A stretch of DNA of 55,836 nucleotides from Candidatus Nitrosopumilus sp. (GTDB lineage: Archaea; Thermoproteota; Nitrososphaeria; Nitrososphaerales; Nitrosopumilaceae): contig JAOTVS010000007.1 in the NCBI GenBank assembly GCA_029863275.1, positions 1 through 55,836 of the forward strand, in the 5' to 3' direction. A program made the position numbers and the translations under genes. How positions within the stretch are numbered: the stretch's first letter is position 1; each line of letters starts with the position of its first letter. Shown here in pieces: positions 32,333 through 40,502 of this stretch. The notes beneath the pieces were generated by a model. That model was given only the letters and a program-made list of their open reading frames with translations. It was not told where the DNA came from and searched no databases.

Positions 32333-32437
32333 TTATTGAAAATATGCAAATAGTGATAATAGTGCTGCAATTCCTGTGAGGATAAATCCTATTGGACCAA
32401 TCATGTAAGCCCTCGAAGAACTAATCAATTTATTCAT
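32333..32437 (-). CDS. 34-residue single-span membrane peptide
   Basis: A short frame from the ATG at 32437 reads MNKLISSSRAYMIGPIGFIL then TGIAALLSLFAYFQ: a polar start and one membrane helix. It resembles the other tiny membrane peptide at 31211 in plan only. Confidence 0.45.
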   Translation of the reverse strand: MNKLISSSRAYMIGPIGFILTGIAALLSLFAYFQ

Positions 32438-32579
32438 AATACCAGATATTGTTTGACAATAAATAGACAAAATTTTTACAAATCTCCAAATCTAAGGCTA
32501 AGGGTTGACAAATGGTTGAATTTTTTGAATTTCCATGCCCAAAGTTTACAAGTAAAGTGAGAATATCTAATAGGTAATT

Positions 32580-33077
32580 ATGGCCAAAACTTGCATCGGG
32601 GTTTATTGTGACAAAGCAGTATACTCTGTGGTGCTAAAGGATTCAGGTGAAATTTATACACAGACAGTAACAAAACATGATGGGCGCCTGAGACATTTTC
32701 GATTTATCAAATATCTAAAATCATTTGGAGATTTTGATTTGTGCGTAATTGTACAAAACGAAGAATCCCAACCAATTTCCAATTATCTAAGGCGAGAGGA
32801 CAAGAGGCCATTTATGTCAATTGAATTCTCACCTATTTCCCAGCAGGCAAACTACAAGGAGAATCCCGACTTGCCAACCATTGCAAGAAAATTATCCTAC
32901 AAGAAAAAGCTAAATGATATAGTCTTTTCAGATGATCAGATGGAACTAAAAAGGAAGATTGATGAATTGGGGTCAGGAGATGAGGCCATACATATGCGTA
33001 GTCTGGATCCGGATGTTTTGGCCTTTATGGCAGCAGCTCACGGGATTTTTACAGAGGACTCATCGCAAACAAGTTGA
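32580..33077 (+). CDS. Conserved soluble protein, function unknown
   Basis: A 165-residue protein. The N-terminal half looks like an RNase H-like or actin-like fold start (KTCIGVYCDKAVYSVVLKDS, then LRHFRFIKYLKSFGDFDLCV). The C-terminal half is helical (IARKLSYKKKLNDIVF; LDPDVLAFMAAAHGIF). There are no membrane segments. It is followed 23 bp later by the thermonuclease gene on the same strand, so the two may form an operon. No function can be given. Confidence 0.65.
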   Translation: MAKTCIGVYCDKAVYSVVLKDSGEIYTQTVTKHDGRLRHFRFIKYLKSFGDFDLCVIVQNEESQPISNYLRREDKRPFMSIEFSPISQQANYKENPDLPTIARKLSYKKKLNDIVFSDDQMELKRKIDELGSGDEAIHMRSLDPDVLAFMAAAHGIFTEDSSQTS

Positions 33078-33100
33078 GAAATGGTACTGGAATTGAGTAA

Positions 33101-33667
33101 ATGAAAAGAAATACAATCATTGCACTTGGCGCTGTAGGCATTATCGTTCTTTTTTTTGTAATAATACTTGGAGAATTCCAACAAATATCTAACAATAACA
33201 CAGAGACTAGAAATCAAGATCTTCAAATAGATGCCCCAAAAGAGCCAGATTCTGAAAACCAAGGGCTTGGAATAACAACTAAAATTAATCCTGTAAAACA
33301 AGGATGCTCAGGTGATGCTAGGTGTATCTCAGGGTCTGTAACTCGTATAGTAGATGGTGATACAATAACTGTTGATGGACAATCAATACGATTTGCCCTT
33401 GTTAATACCCCAGAATTCGGAGAGAATGATTACACTCAAGCAAAAAGCTACATTGAAACTGTATGCCCTGTTGGATCCCAGGTTCTAGTTGATGAGGATG
33501 ATGGACAGACAGGAGGAAGTCATGGAAGAATAATCGGAGTCGTTTATTGCAATAACTTGAATCTCAGCCAAGAGATTTTAGAGGTAGGACATGCAGAGGT
33601 TCTCTCCTCAATTTGCAAGAAAAGTGAATTTGCAAATGAGGACTGGGCCCAAAAGTTTGGATGCTAG
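33101..33667 (+). CDS. Thermonuclease (SNase)-like protein, membrane-anchored
   Basis: The 188-residue protein has an N-terminal membrane segment (IIALGAVGIIVLFFVIIL) and a staphylococcal-nuclease fold from about residue 75: VTRIVDGDTITVDGQSIRFA, VNTPEFGEND and SHGRIIGVVYCNNLNLSQEI. Expected catalytic residues are R in SIRF, E in NTPE and R in HGRIIG. The usual Asp before TPE, a calcium ligand, is Asn here, so metal binding may be altered. It probably degrades nucleic acid outside the cell. Four Cys in the mature part likely form disulfides. Confidence 0.8.
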   Translation: MKRNTIIALGAVGIIVLFFVIILGEFQQISNNNTETRNQDLQIDAPKEPDSENQGLGITTKINPVKQGCSGDARCISGSVTRIVDGDTITVDGQSIRFALVNTPEFGENDYTQAKSYIETVCPVGSQVLVDEDDGQTGGSHGRIIGVVYCNNLNLSQEILEVGHAEVLSSICKKSEFANEDWAQKFGC

Positions 33668-33690
33668 TCTGATTTAGAAACAAAACAATA

Positions 33691-34533
33691 CTAAAACTGG
33701 CCAATCTTTGATAGCGATTCAAAAATTGTATTTGTAACTTTTTTTGCCAAATCAGTAATTACTTTGATTTGCTCCATCAGTACTGCATCTTTTTTCTCGA
33801 TGAGCTGTTCTTTTTCTGCCAAAGTCTCTTTGAGATCAGATATCTCTTGATTCAAAACTATAATTTCTTGGTTTTGCTCATCTATCTGGTTTTGCATATC
33901 TGCTACTTCGATTAGAGATTTATCATCACTTGCTTTATCTACCGTTGATGCAAAATCAACCTTGATTGATTCAATACTATCTGCATAAATCTCAGCTGAA
34001 TGTCCAAAACAAGAGTTTACACCAATAACTGAACCAATAGATGCTTTTCTCTCATCAGTATCAGAGAATACTATAATTTCAGGACTAATCAATCTCTTCT
34101 CAGCAGCACACACATCAAAAAATGCAACGTATTTTCCCTGTATTTTAGTAGATAAGATATCAGTAATGACAATCTTTTTCTCATTTGTAATTGGAGTTGG
34201 CTCATCAAGTGAGATTGAAATAGAGTCAGGATCTTTTGCATCAAGTATTGAAATTACTGGATGTCCCAGCATATCAGTCATACACTGGTCTTTGTACAGG
34301 ATAAAATCAAAATGAAACGACTCCCACTCTAAATCAGTTGAGATCTTAAAATCTTGCCCAATCTTTTCTACCAGGGAGCAGGCATTCCAGCTAATAGTCC
34401 ATTGGTTTGCCCTTATAGGTTCAATAGAAATAATTTCAACTGATATCTTTTCTTCTGCAAAGGCCGAATGCATATAAAATGATGTTACAAAGACTAAAAG
34501 CATAATAATTGAAAAAATTTGATTCTTGTTCAT
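33691..34533 (-). CDS. Secreted protein with C-terminal coiled coil
   Basis: The 280-residue protein has a signal peptide (cleavage after SAFA), a beta-rich domain (about 30-185, containing ANQWTISWNACSLVEKIGQD and three further Cys), and a long coiled coil (about 205-265; MQNQIDEQNQEIIVLNQEIS, LKETLAEKEQLIEKKDAV). No C-terminal membrane anchor or PEFG is visible. The coiled coil suggests oligomerisation at the cell surface. It converges with the thermonuclease gene, 23 bp between stops. Confidence 0.7.
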   Translation of the reverse strand: MNKNQIFSIIMLLVFVTSFYMHSAFAEEKISVEIISIEPIRANQWTISWNACSLVEKIGQDFKISTDLEWESFHFDFILYKDQCMTDMLGHPVISILDAKDPDSISISLDEPTPITNEKKIVITDILSTKIQGKYVAFFDVCAAEKRLISPEIIVFSDTDERKASIGSVIGVNSCFGHSAEIYADSIESIKVDFASTVDKASDDKSLIEVADMQNQIDEQNQEIIVLNQEISDLKETLAEKEQLIEKKDAVLMEQIKVITDLAKKVTNTIFESLSKIGQF

Positions 34534-34648
34534 CGAGTTTGCTTTATGTAATAGTCTATTAATGATTCTAATCTTTTTGTTGTGCTCTTTAAATTTAACT
34601 TTGTTTTATTTCCAATAACATTAAATCGGCCCAAGTAAAAATCAATTC

Positions 34649-34819
34649 ATGGCAAAAATTACAATAAATGCAATGAAAGATGGCCCCTGTATAGTTAATG
34701 TAGATGGAAAGCGAGTAGCTGCACTTTGTAGATGCAATTCATCATCCAACAAACCTCATTGTGATGGCACTCATGCAAAGTCAGGTTTCAAAGCAGACGA
34801 AGCCCATATTGATGTTTAA
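34649..34819 (+). CDS. CDGSH iron-sulfur domain protein (56 residues)
   Basis: A short frame from the ATG at 34649 reads MAKITINAMKDGPCIVNVDG and then CRCNSSSNKPHCDGTH: the CDGSH signature (C27, C29, C38, H42), which binds a redox-active, pH-sensitive 2Fe-2S cluster as in mitoNEET. The protein consists of little more than this domain. These small archaeal versions act as electron or cluster carriers. It is a stand-alone gene before the blue-copper gene at 34968. Confidence 0.85.
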   Translation: MAKITINAMKDGPCIVNVDGKRVAALCRCNSSSNKPHCDGTHAKSGFKADEAHIDV

Positions 34820-34967
34820 GTAATCAAATATCCTGATTCTAAATCATCCTTACCTTTCAAAAAATCCCAGAGGGAGTATCCACACCTCTTTTTAAAAACA
34901 GTGCCATAGGCACTAGATTCTAATAAAAATGACAAGTTTTTTATCATCGCAAAGGAGATTTTTGTTT

Positions 34968-35804
34968 ATGAAAATACAGACAAAGCTCGTATTTCCAATA
35001 ATGATAGTTTTCGCAACTATCATATTTATTCCACCGGCATTTGCAGATGCAAATGTTAGTGCTCCTCAAGGAACATCTGTTCCTGGATGTGAAACTACAA
35101 ACGAATGCTATATCCCTTTTGAGGTAACAGTAAATGTTGGCGATACAGTAACGTGGTCAAATGACGATACGGCAGCTCACACTGTAACTGCAGGAAGTGC
35201 AACAGATGGACCATCTGGTGCCTTTGATAGCAGCTTGTTTATGGCAGCAACTACTTTCTCACATACATTTGAGGAAGAAGGAGAGTTTCCATACTTTTGC
35301 ATGGTTCATCCATGGATGCAAGGAATGGTTATAGTTCAAACTGCAAGTGCACAACCAATGCCTAAAGCTCCATTAGGACTGGATCAAATCATGGCCCAAT
35401 TCCAAACAAGTGAAGGTATGGCAGGCAGTCCAATGACCATTGATCTTACAATGACTGACTTGGATGGAGTTGGCATTGAGCATATCACCTACAACATAAA
35501 GGCAACACAAGGATCAGATGTGTTACTTGATGAAGAAGGACATATGCACATGGGAACAGTGACTAATATTCATACCACAGAGGTCTTACCTGCAGATGCA
35601 TCAGAATCAATGCCAGTTGATATAACAATTGAATCAGTAGGATTTGGACATGACGAGCAATACGTAGCAGTTTCAGGTGAAATTGCAACAAAACAAGTTG
35701 TGCCAGAATTTGGAACAATTGCTGCAATGATATTAGCAGTTGCAATTATATCAATAATTGCAATATCTGCAAAATCAAGACTAAGTATTATGCCAAGAAT
35801 ATAG
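34968..35804 (+). CDS. Blue-copper (plastocyanin-like) protein with PEFG anchor
   Basis: The protein has a signal peptide (MKIQTKLVFPIMIVFATIIF, cleavage after AFA), a cupredoxin domain (about 25-120) with copper ligands His (DDTAAHTVTAG), then Cys, His and Met in FCMVHPWMQG, a second beta domain, and the tail VVPEFG followed by a membrane helix and basic residues. PEFG is a thaumarchaeal sorting or anchoring signal. Such proteins carry electrons in ammonia-oxidation respiration. The start at 34968 follows an AAGGAG sequence (34952-34957); a start at the upstream ATG 34929 is also possible. A second copy begins beyond the right edge. Confidence 0.85.
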   Translation: MKIQTKLVFPIMIVFATIIFIPPAFADANVSAPQGTSVPGCETTNECYIPFEVTVNVGDTVTWSNDDTAAHTVTAGSATDGPSGAFDSSLFMAATTFSHTFEEEGEFPYFCMVHPWMQGMVIVQTASAQPMPKAPLGLDQIMAQFQTSEGMAGSPMTIDLTMTDLDGVGIEHITYNIKATQGSDVLLDEEGHMHMGTVTNIHTTEVLPADASESMPVDITIESVGFGHDEQYVAVSGEIATKQVVPEFGTIAAMILAVAIISIIAISAKSRLSIMPRI

Positions 35805-35973
35805 GCAAATCTTTTTTTCTTTTTTTTTGAACAAATATCAAATCTATATTAGATTAGATAACCTCTAGAATTATATAAAAAAAGATGTTTGTAAACTTCC
35901 TAATCACATTAGGGTAAAGTTCTTCGCATCTTTTTTAATATCGAGAAATTTTAGATCTACACAGGAATGACAA

Positions 35974-36684
35974 ATGACAAATTTTGAGCAATCATTAATA
36001 GAAAAAATCGAATATTTGATAGCACTAGAGGTTGGGGATATTTCGCGGCTAAAGAGCATAGAGAAAAGAATTATTGAGAATAAAAAACTCTACAACTCTG
36101 ATATTTCCTACGTAGAAGAACTAGTCCAAAAAAATCCTAGTAGACTAACTGAGAGATTTGGCGAGAATTATTTTTCTGTAGCAGATAATAAATGTTGGAA
36201 GTGCTCTGAGGCAATTACTGTATCTTCAAATTTTTGTTCATTTTGTGGAGCAAAACAAAATAAAAAAATTTCAAATTTTAATGAGCCATTGTCAAATGTA
36301 GATCAAAAAGAACACTCAGGAACAATAATTTCTGCTTTTTATTCATATCAGTTTTTAGCATTAATCGGAGGACTTGCAGCCCTCATACCAATTTTAATTA
36401 GTGTTGCAAACCTTGAGAGAATTTTTGAAATAATTGAGTTCTACACTGGTAGAGATTTCTCTTCATTTTATTTTGCATTTATTGCACTTGGAGTTGTATC
36501 TGGAATTTTGTGTTTATTGGCAATTGTTATTCCTATTCGACTTAAAAAACCAAATAAAGTTGGAAAATTTTTGATCTATTTATCGTTTGGAATTTTAATT
36601 TTGTCTTTACTGAGTGGAGTTATGGGATTTGCAATTATTTTATTTGCAGGTCTGTTGGTACGAAGAAAAGATCTTCAAAACTAG
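35974..36684 (+). CDS. Membrane protein with GDI-RL module and zinc ribbon
   Basis: The 236-residue protein has an N-terminal helical module (GDISRLKSIEKRIIENKKLY then NSDISYVEELVQ, about 20-50) shared with the protein at 18442. A zinc ribbon follows (CWKCSEAITVSSNFCSFCG, about 75-93), then a linker and about four membrane helices (113-230). The ribbon faces the cytoplasm. This recalls zinc-ribbon membrane proteins that scaffold partners. No enzyme motif is visible. Confidence 0.7.
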   Translation: MTNFEQSLIEKIEYLIALEVGDISRLKSIEKRIIENKKLYNSDISYVEELVQKNPSRLTERFGENYFSVADNKCWKCSEAITVSSNFCSFCGAKQNKKISNFNEPLSNVDQKEHSGTIISAFYSYQFLALIGGLAALIPILISVANLERIFEIIEFYTGRDFSSFYFAFIALGVVSGILCLLAIVIPIRLKKPNKVGKFLIYLSFGILILSLLSGVMGFAIILFAGLLVRRKDLQN

Positions 36685-36805
36685 ATTTTTTATTTTAAAA
36701 ATTTGTACACCTATACTATTTTAAAATTGAACGTCAAAATTTTCTTAAATTTTTACACACTATTGTATATAGAATACTTTAGTATACGGCTATGAAATCT
36801 ATTAC

Positions 36806-37756
36806 ATGTTTCATGGCAATATTTCACCTGAAATTGCTAAAGGAATCAGAATTTTACGACAGAGGATAAAAATAGATGAACCAATTTTAGATAAAACCCT
36901 AAACATTGCAACTTGGAATATTAGAGAGTTTGGAAAAAAGGCAAGATATCAGAGATCTATCCATTATATTGCAGAAATTTTATCTCGATTTGATTTAATT
37001 GCAATAGTAGAACTAAGAGAAAATTTGGAGGATTTCAATAAAGTAATGGATATTTTGGGCCCATATTGGAGGACCATATTTTCTGACATCGCAATGGATT
37101 TGGGAGGCAACAAGGAGCGAATCGCATATCTTTATGACAAACGAGTTTTGACCTTTACTGGCCTTGCGGCAGAAGCTGATCCAATACGAAAAAAGAACAA
37201 AGATGGAGAATATGTTCCAACAATAACTTGGTGGAGAAGTCCATATCTTGCATCATTTCGTGCAGGAAAATTTGATTTTGTTGTCCTGACTGCCCATATT
37301 AGATGGGGTAAAAATGAAAATGATAGAAAACAAGCTTTAGAAAATCTAGCTGACTGGATTGAAAAAAGGAGAAAATCAGAACATGTTGTAAATAAAGATC
37401 TCATTGTAATGGGGGATTTTAATATTCCAAAAACTGATGATAAACTCTACAAGGCAATTACAAAACATGGATTAGAAATGCCTAATAGCTTACGAGGCAA
37501 ACATGGCAGTAATCTTGCAAAGAACAAAAGATATGATCAAATTTTATATTTTAGAAATCAAAGCAAGCCCTTTAACGATAAAGGTGGCATTGTTGATTTT
37601 TACCAAGATGACTGGCGTGCGCTATATCCTGAAGAAGAATTTTCATCAATGACCAAAAATAAATTTACTTATCAGATATCAGATCACTTGCCATTATGGG
37701 TACAGCTTGATGTTTGGTCTGATGATTTTGAAATTGATAAATTAATTAGCGGATAA
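36806..37756 (+). CDS. Endonuclease/exonuclease/phosphatase (EEP) family protein
   Basis: The 316-residue protein has EEP-family motifs in order: LNIATWNIREFG (about 34-45), IAIVELREN with the catalytic Glu, VVLTAHIRWG, LIVMGDFNIP with the catalytic Asp/Asn, and ISDHLPLWVQL with the catalytic Asp-His pair. Members cleave phosphodiester bonds in DNA, RNA or phospholipids. No signal peptide is present, so it probably acts in the cytoplasm on nucleic acid. It stands alone. The start at ATG 36806 follows a TATA-like region near 36765. Confidence 0.8.
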   Translation: MFHGNISPEIAKGIRILRQRIKIDEPILDKTLNIATWNIREFGKKARYQRSIHYIAEILSRFDLIAIVELRENLEDFNKVMDILGPYWRTIFSDIAMDLGGNKERIAYLYDKRVLTFTGLAAEADPIRKKNKDGEYVPTITWWRSPYLASFRAGKFDFVVLTAHIRWGKNENDRKQALENLADWIEKRRKSEHVVNKDLIVMGDFNIPKTDDKLYKAITKHGLEMPNSLRGKHGSNLAKNKRYDQILYFRNQSKPFNDKGGIVDFYQDDWRALYPEEEFSSMTKNKFTYQISDHLPLWVQLDVWSDDFEIDKLISG

Positions 37757-37822
37757 AAAATTAGGCTGAAATTGTTTTTAAAAAATAAGAATTAGATTCC
37801 AGAAAAAAAAAAGTCTCCCTTT

Positions 37823-37957
37823 TCACAAAGTAGAGATCTGAGATTTGAAGTTAAAGCTTGATCCACAAACAGGACAGCTTCTAGTATCACCAAATATAAT
37901 TATACGAACTTGTATTTTCTTTTTAGCACATACTGGACACGCAAAAAATCTTGCCAT
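37823..37957 (-). CDS. 44-residue zinc-ribbon protein
   Basis: A short frame from the ATG at 37957 reads MARFFACPVCAKKKIQVRII then IFGDTRSCPVCGSSFNFKSQ. Two CPVC knuckles with a hairpin between them make a textbook zinc ribbon. It may bind nucleic acid or a protein partner. The rest of 37757-38072 shows nothing else. Confidence 0.65.
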   Translation of the reverse strand: MARFFACPVCAKKKIQVRIIIFGDTRSCPVCGSSFNFKSQISTL

Positions 37958-38072
37958 ATATTTACAAAGAAATTTGATTATTTAGCAGCATGTCAGTTGG
38001 AAAATTTTCATAACTGATCGCATAGAATTTTTGTAAATTTTTTTTTAGTCAGAATAAAAAATAGCAGATTTT

Positions 38073-38567
38073 TTATCTCTTATTCTTATGAGACATTCTT
38101 GATGGCTCTCCAGTTTTGATTTTATTAAAATCATCAATAACTTGATCGTCACTTGATTCTACTAGCTGTTTTTTTGATCTCTGTTTGTCCTTTGTAACGA
38201 CGCAAGTACCAATCGCTTTTGCAACTAGTATCGGCGGGGTTAATACATCACAAGCTGATTCTTGATGCACATTATTTGATGATGAAATTATTTTAAATGC
38301 CTCAAATAGAATTTTTCTGCTTGTGTTCCCAACATTAATGATTTTTCCAAAAACCTCTAAAAAATCTCCACCATGAACTGGTTGTAAAAATTCCACACTC
38401 TCATAAGCCCGTAGTAGTCCCTCATCGCCATCATAACGAATAGTTAATTCTGTTGCAACATCGCCAAATAGTTGCATAATGTGAGCGCCATCTAGAAGAT
38501 TTCCAGCATAATGAGCATCATTTTGGCTGATTCGTACACGTAATTTTACTTTAGGAAATATCTCCAC
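38073..38567 (-). CDS. Hotdog-fold protein, likely beta-aminoacyl-CoA ammonia-lyase type
   Basis: The 164-residue protein has a hotdog domain resembling 3-aminobutyryl-CoA/beta-alanyl-CoA ammonia-lyases of amino-acid-fermenting bacteria: HYAGNLLDGAHIMQLFGDVA, RYDGDEGLLRAYESVEFLQP, VHGGDFLEVFGKIINVGNTS and ATGTCVV-like GTCVVTKDKQR. Those enzymes reversibly release ammonia from a beta-aminoacyl-CoA. Crotonyl-CoA, one possible product, is an intermediate of the 3HP/4HB cycle. A plain thioesterase is the alternative. A basic 25-residue tail is extra. It is divergent from the alpha/beta hydrolase at 38710. Confidence 0.6.
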   Translation of the reverse strand: MEIFPKVKLRVRISQNDAHYAGNLLDGAHIMQLFGDVATELTIRYDGDEGLLRAYESVEFLQPVHGGDFLEVFGKIINVGNTSRKILFEAFKIISSSNNVHQESACDVLTPPILVAKAIGTCVVTKDKQRSKKQLVESSDDQVIDDFNKIKTGEPSRMSHKNKR

Positions 38568-38709
38568 AATTACGTCATGATTTTCTCTTGATATTAGATT
38601 TTATGTCTGATTTGAATTTCGGGCCAAATCAAATGAAAAATTTCAAATTTTAATATAAATTGTAATTCATCTTGTAACAATAAAAACTAGATGCGCAATT
38701 AGAAAATAG

Positions 38710-39504
38710 TTGGATGAATCCTGGCTAAATCTTGATGGACTAAAAATAAGGTATCTAGAGTCAGGAAAAGAAAAAGATAGTCAGATTTTATTTATTCACG
38801 GTTTAGGCTCATCTTCTGATAGGTGGATGAAAATTCCTGAGAATTTATCATCTGATTTTCACACAATTGCCCTAGACTTGCCAGGATTTGGGGAGAGTGA
38901 CAAACCATCTGATGTGGAGTATACAATTGAGCAGTTTAGGAAATTTATAATATCGTTTCTAAATAAAGTCTCTGATAAAAAAACTACAGTAATTGGGCAT
39001 TCTTTGGGTGGATATATTGCATCTGAAATTGCAATTCAAAATCCAAAACTTGTCAATCAATTAGTACTGATTGACTCATCGGGAATGCTTGATTCACCTA
39101 CTTCAATTCTTGAACAATATTTGAATGCAGCAATGAATCCAACACCAGATAATGTACGACGCGCCTTTGAACAAATGGTAGCCGATCCATCACGTGTTCC
39201 ATCTGCACTAGTGGATGGATTTATCAGGCGAATAAATATGCCTAATGCAAAGTATGCCTTTGAATCAACTCTGCAAAACAGTGCAACCACTCAGATTGGA
39301 TTAGATAGATTACGGTCAATTAAGGACATTCAGACTTTAATTCTTTGGGGAGTACACGATAAGGTAATCCCACTTGAGCACTCTAAATTATTTCAAGACA
39401 CAATTCCAAACTCGCAGCTTAAAATTATAGAAGATGCAGGACATGCACCGTTTGCTGAAAAACCAGTTCAAGTGTCTAAAATTTTAAAGAATTTTCTAGA
39501 ATGA
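38710..39504 (+). CDS. Alpha/beta hydrolase
   Basis: The 264-residue protein is an alpha/beta hydrolase: oxyanion-hole segment FIHGLGSSSDRW, nucleophile motif GHSLGG (Ser near residue 99), acid in WGVHDKVIPLEH, and His in EDAGHAPFAEKP. The substrate cannot be fixed: esterase, thioesterase or C-C hydrolase are all possible. It is too short and lacks the motif for a PHA synthase (lipase-box Cys). The start is TTG at 38710. The gene is divergent from the hotdog protein and 95 bp upstream of the phasin-like gene, transcribed towards it. Confidence 0.8.
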   Translation: MDESWLNLDGLKIRYLESGKEKDSQILFIHGLGSSSDRWMKIPENLSSDFHTIALDLPGFGESDKPSDVEYTIEQFRKFIISFLNKVSDKKTTVIGHSLGGYIASEIAIQNPKLVNQLVLIDSSGMLDSPTSILEQYLNAAMNPTPDNVRRAFEQMVADPSRVPSALVDGFIRRINMPNAKYAFESTLQNSATTQIGLDRLRSIKDIQTLILWGVHDKVIPLEHSKLFQDTIPNSQLKIIEDAGHAPFAEKPVQVSKILKNFLE

Positions 39505-39599
39505 AAATTAAGTCCTTGAATTTTAAAATCCTAAACAGAAACAAAAATTTAACTAGTGAAAATTTTAGGAAAAATAAAAAAAGAAAAATCCTTCACACA

Positions 39600-40013
39600 C
39601 TAGTTTTTCTGTGTGAATGGGTTTATCCAAGATTGGATAATGTTTTTGTTTAAATCAGCAAATGCATTTACGTTATCATTGAATGTTTTGATGTTTTGAA
39701 CAGTAGCATCAATTGTGGTCTTTACAAATTGATTGTTTACTGTGCTTGCTTGAACAATTTGCTTGTTGGCATCGACAAATGCAGTCCTTGCTTGGCTTGG
39801 AACTTCACTTGTAATTCCAGTTTTCTTTGCAAATTCTTGCGTCATACCTACTGAGGCATTGATTGTTTTCTCACATGCTTTCATACATTCTTCTTGCAAA
39901 TGTGTAATTGATTGGAAATACTGTGGGGTGATCTTTGAGATATTTTCAAAGTATTTCTGAACATTTTGCTTGTATAAGGTGTATACATCGCTTGATTGAG
40001 TTTGGGTGCTCAT
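39600..40013 (-). CDS. Phasin-like helical protein (copy B)
   Basis: The 137-residue protein (start ATG 40013, MSTQTQSSDVYTLYKQNVQK; upstream codons look non-coding) is all-helical: PQYFQSITHLQEECMKACEK, TQEFAKKTGITSEVP, and the end FADLNKNIIQSWINPFTQKN. It aligns along its length with copy A at 16816 but lacks the N-terminal extension. As phasin-like proteins coat carbon-storage granules, this is a candidate PHA-granule protein. It is divergent from the winged-helix regulator at 40114, with operator-like repeats between. Confidence 0.65.
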   Translation of the reverse strand: MSTQTQSSDVYTLYKQNVQKYFENISKITPQYFQSITHLQEECMKACEKTINASVGMTQEFAKKTGITSEVPSQARTAFVDANKQIVQASTVNNQFVKTTIDATVQNIKTFNDNVNAFADLNKNIIQSWINPFTQKN

Positions 40014-40042
40014 GGGGTATCTTTGGCATACTATTATATATA

Positions 40043-40083
40043 CTATTGGTAATGAATGGTTGCTATTGGTTTCATATACCAAT
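40043..40083. promoter_or_regulatory. Operator-like repeats between phasin-like gene and regulator
   Basis: CTATTGGT occurs at 40043-40050 and 40063-40070, exactly 20 bp apart, about two helical turns. The second copy also forms the inverted repeat ATTGGT-N7-ACCAAT (40065-40083). The region is flanked by TATA-like boxes for both divergent genes (about 40036 and 40085). This is a good candidate site for the neighbouring winged-helix regulator. Confidence 0.5.
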
Positions 40084-40113
40084 GTTTATAAAATAAGAAA
40101 AAATACAATCCAT

Positions 40114-40395
40114 ATGGCCTCATATCGAACTAGTATGCAGATAGTCGGAGATCTTTTGACTGCTACTGAACAATCCGGTCAAAATGGAATTAAGACCACA
40201 ACATTACTCAGTAAAGCTAATCTCCCACATTCTCGACTCTCAAAATTCATATCAAATTTAACAGGTGCGGGCCTTATCAACAAAATTGAATTTGATGGCA
40301 AGCACACCTTTGTGATTACCCAAAGGGGAAGACAATACTTGGAAACATATGAAAAATTTTCAAATGTTGCCCAATCCTTCGGATTAGAACTTTAA
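40114..40395 (+). CDS. Winged-helix regulator (copy B, next to phasin-like gene)
   Basis: A 93-residue winged-helix protein, MASYRTSMQIVGDLLTATEQ, with the helix-turn-helix TTTLLSKANLPHSRLSKFIS and the wing LINKIEFDGKHTFVITQRGR. By eye it is about two thirds identical to copy A at 18092 over its full length. A TATA-like TTTATAAAAT sits about 20-30 bp before the ATG, so transcription is probably leaderless or nearly so. It likely represses itself and the divergent phasin-like gene. Confidence 0.8.
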   Translation: MASYRTSMQIVGDLLTATEQSGQNGIKTTTLLSKANLPHSRLSKFISNLTGAGLINKIEFDGKHTFVITQRGRQYLETYEKFSNVAQSFGLEL

Positions 40396-40502
40396 ATTTT
40401 CAGATTATCTTTTTCTTATGAACCAAATTGAAAATATTTTGATCTATGGTTTACATCAAAAAAACTTGCAGTTTATATCGAATCTAATTAGTTTTCTCAA
40501 TA

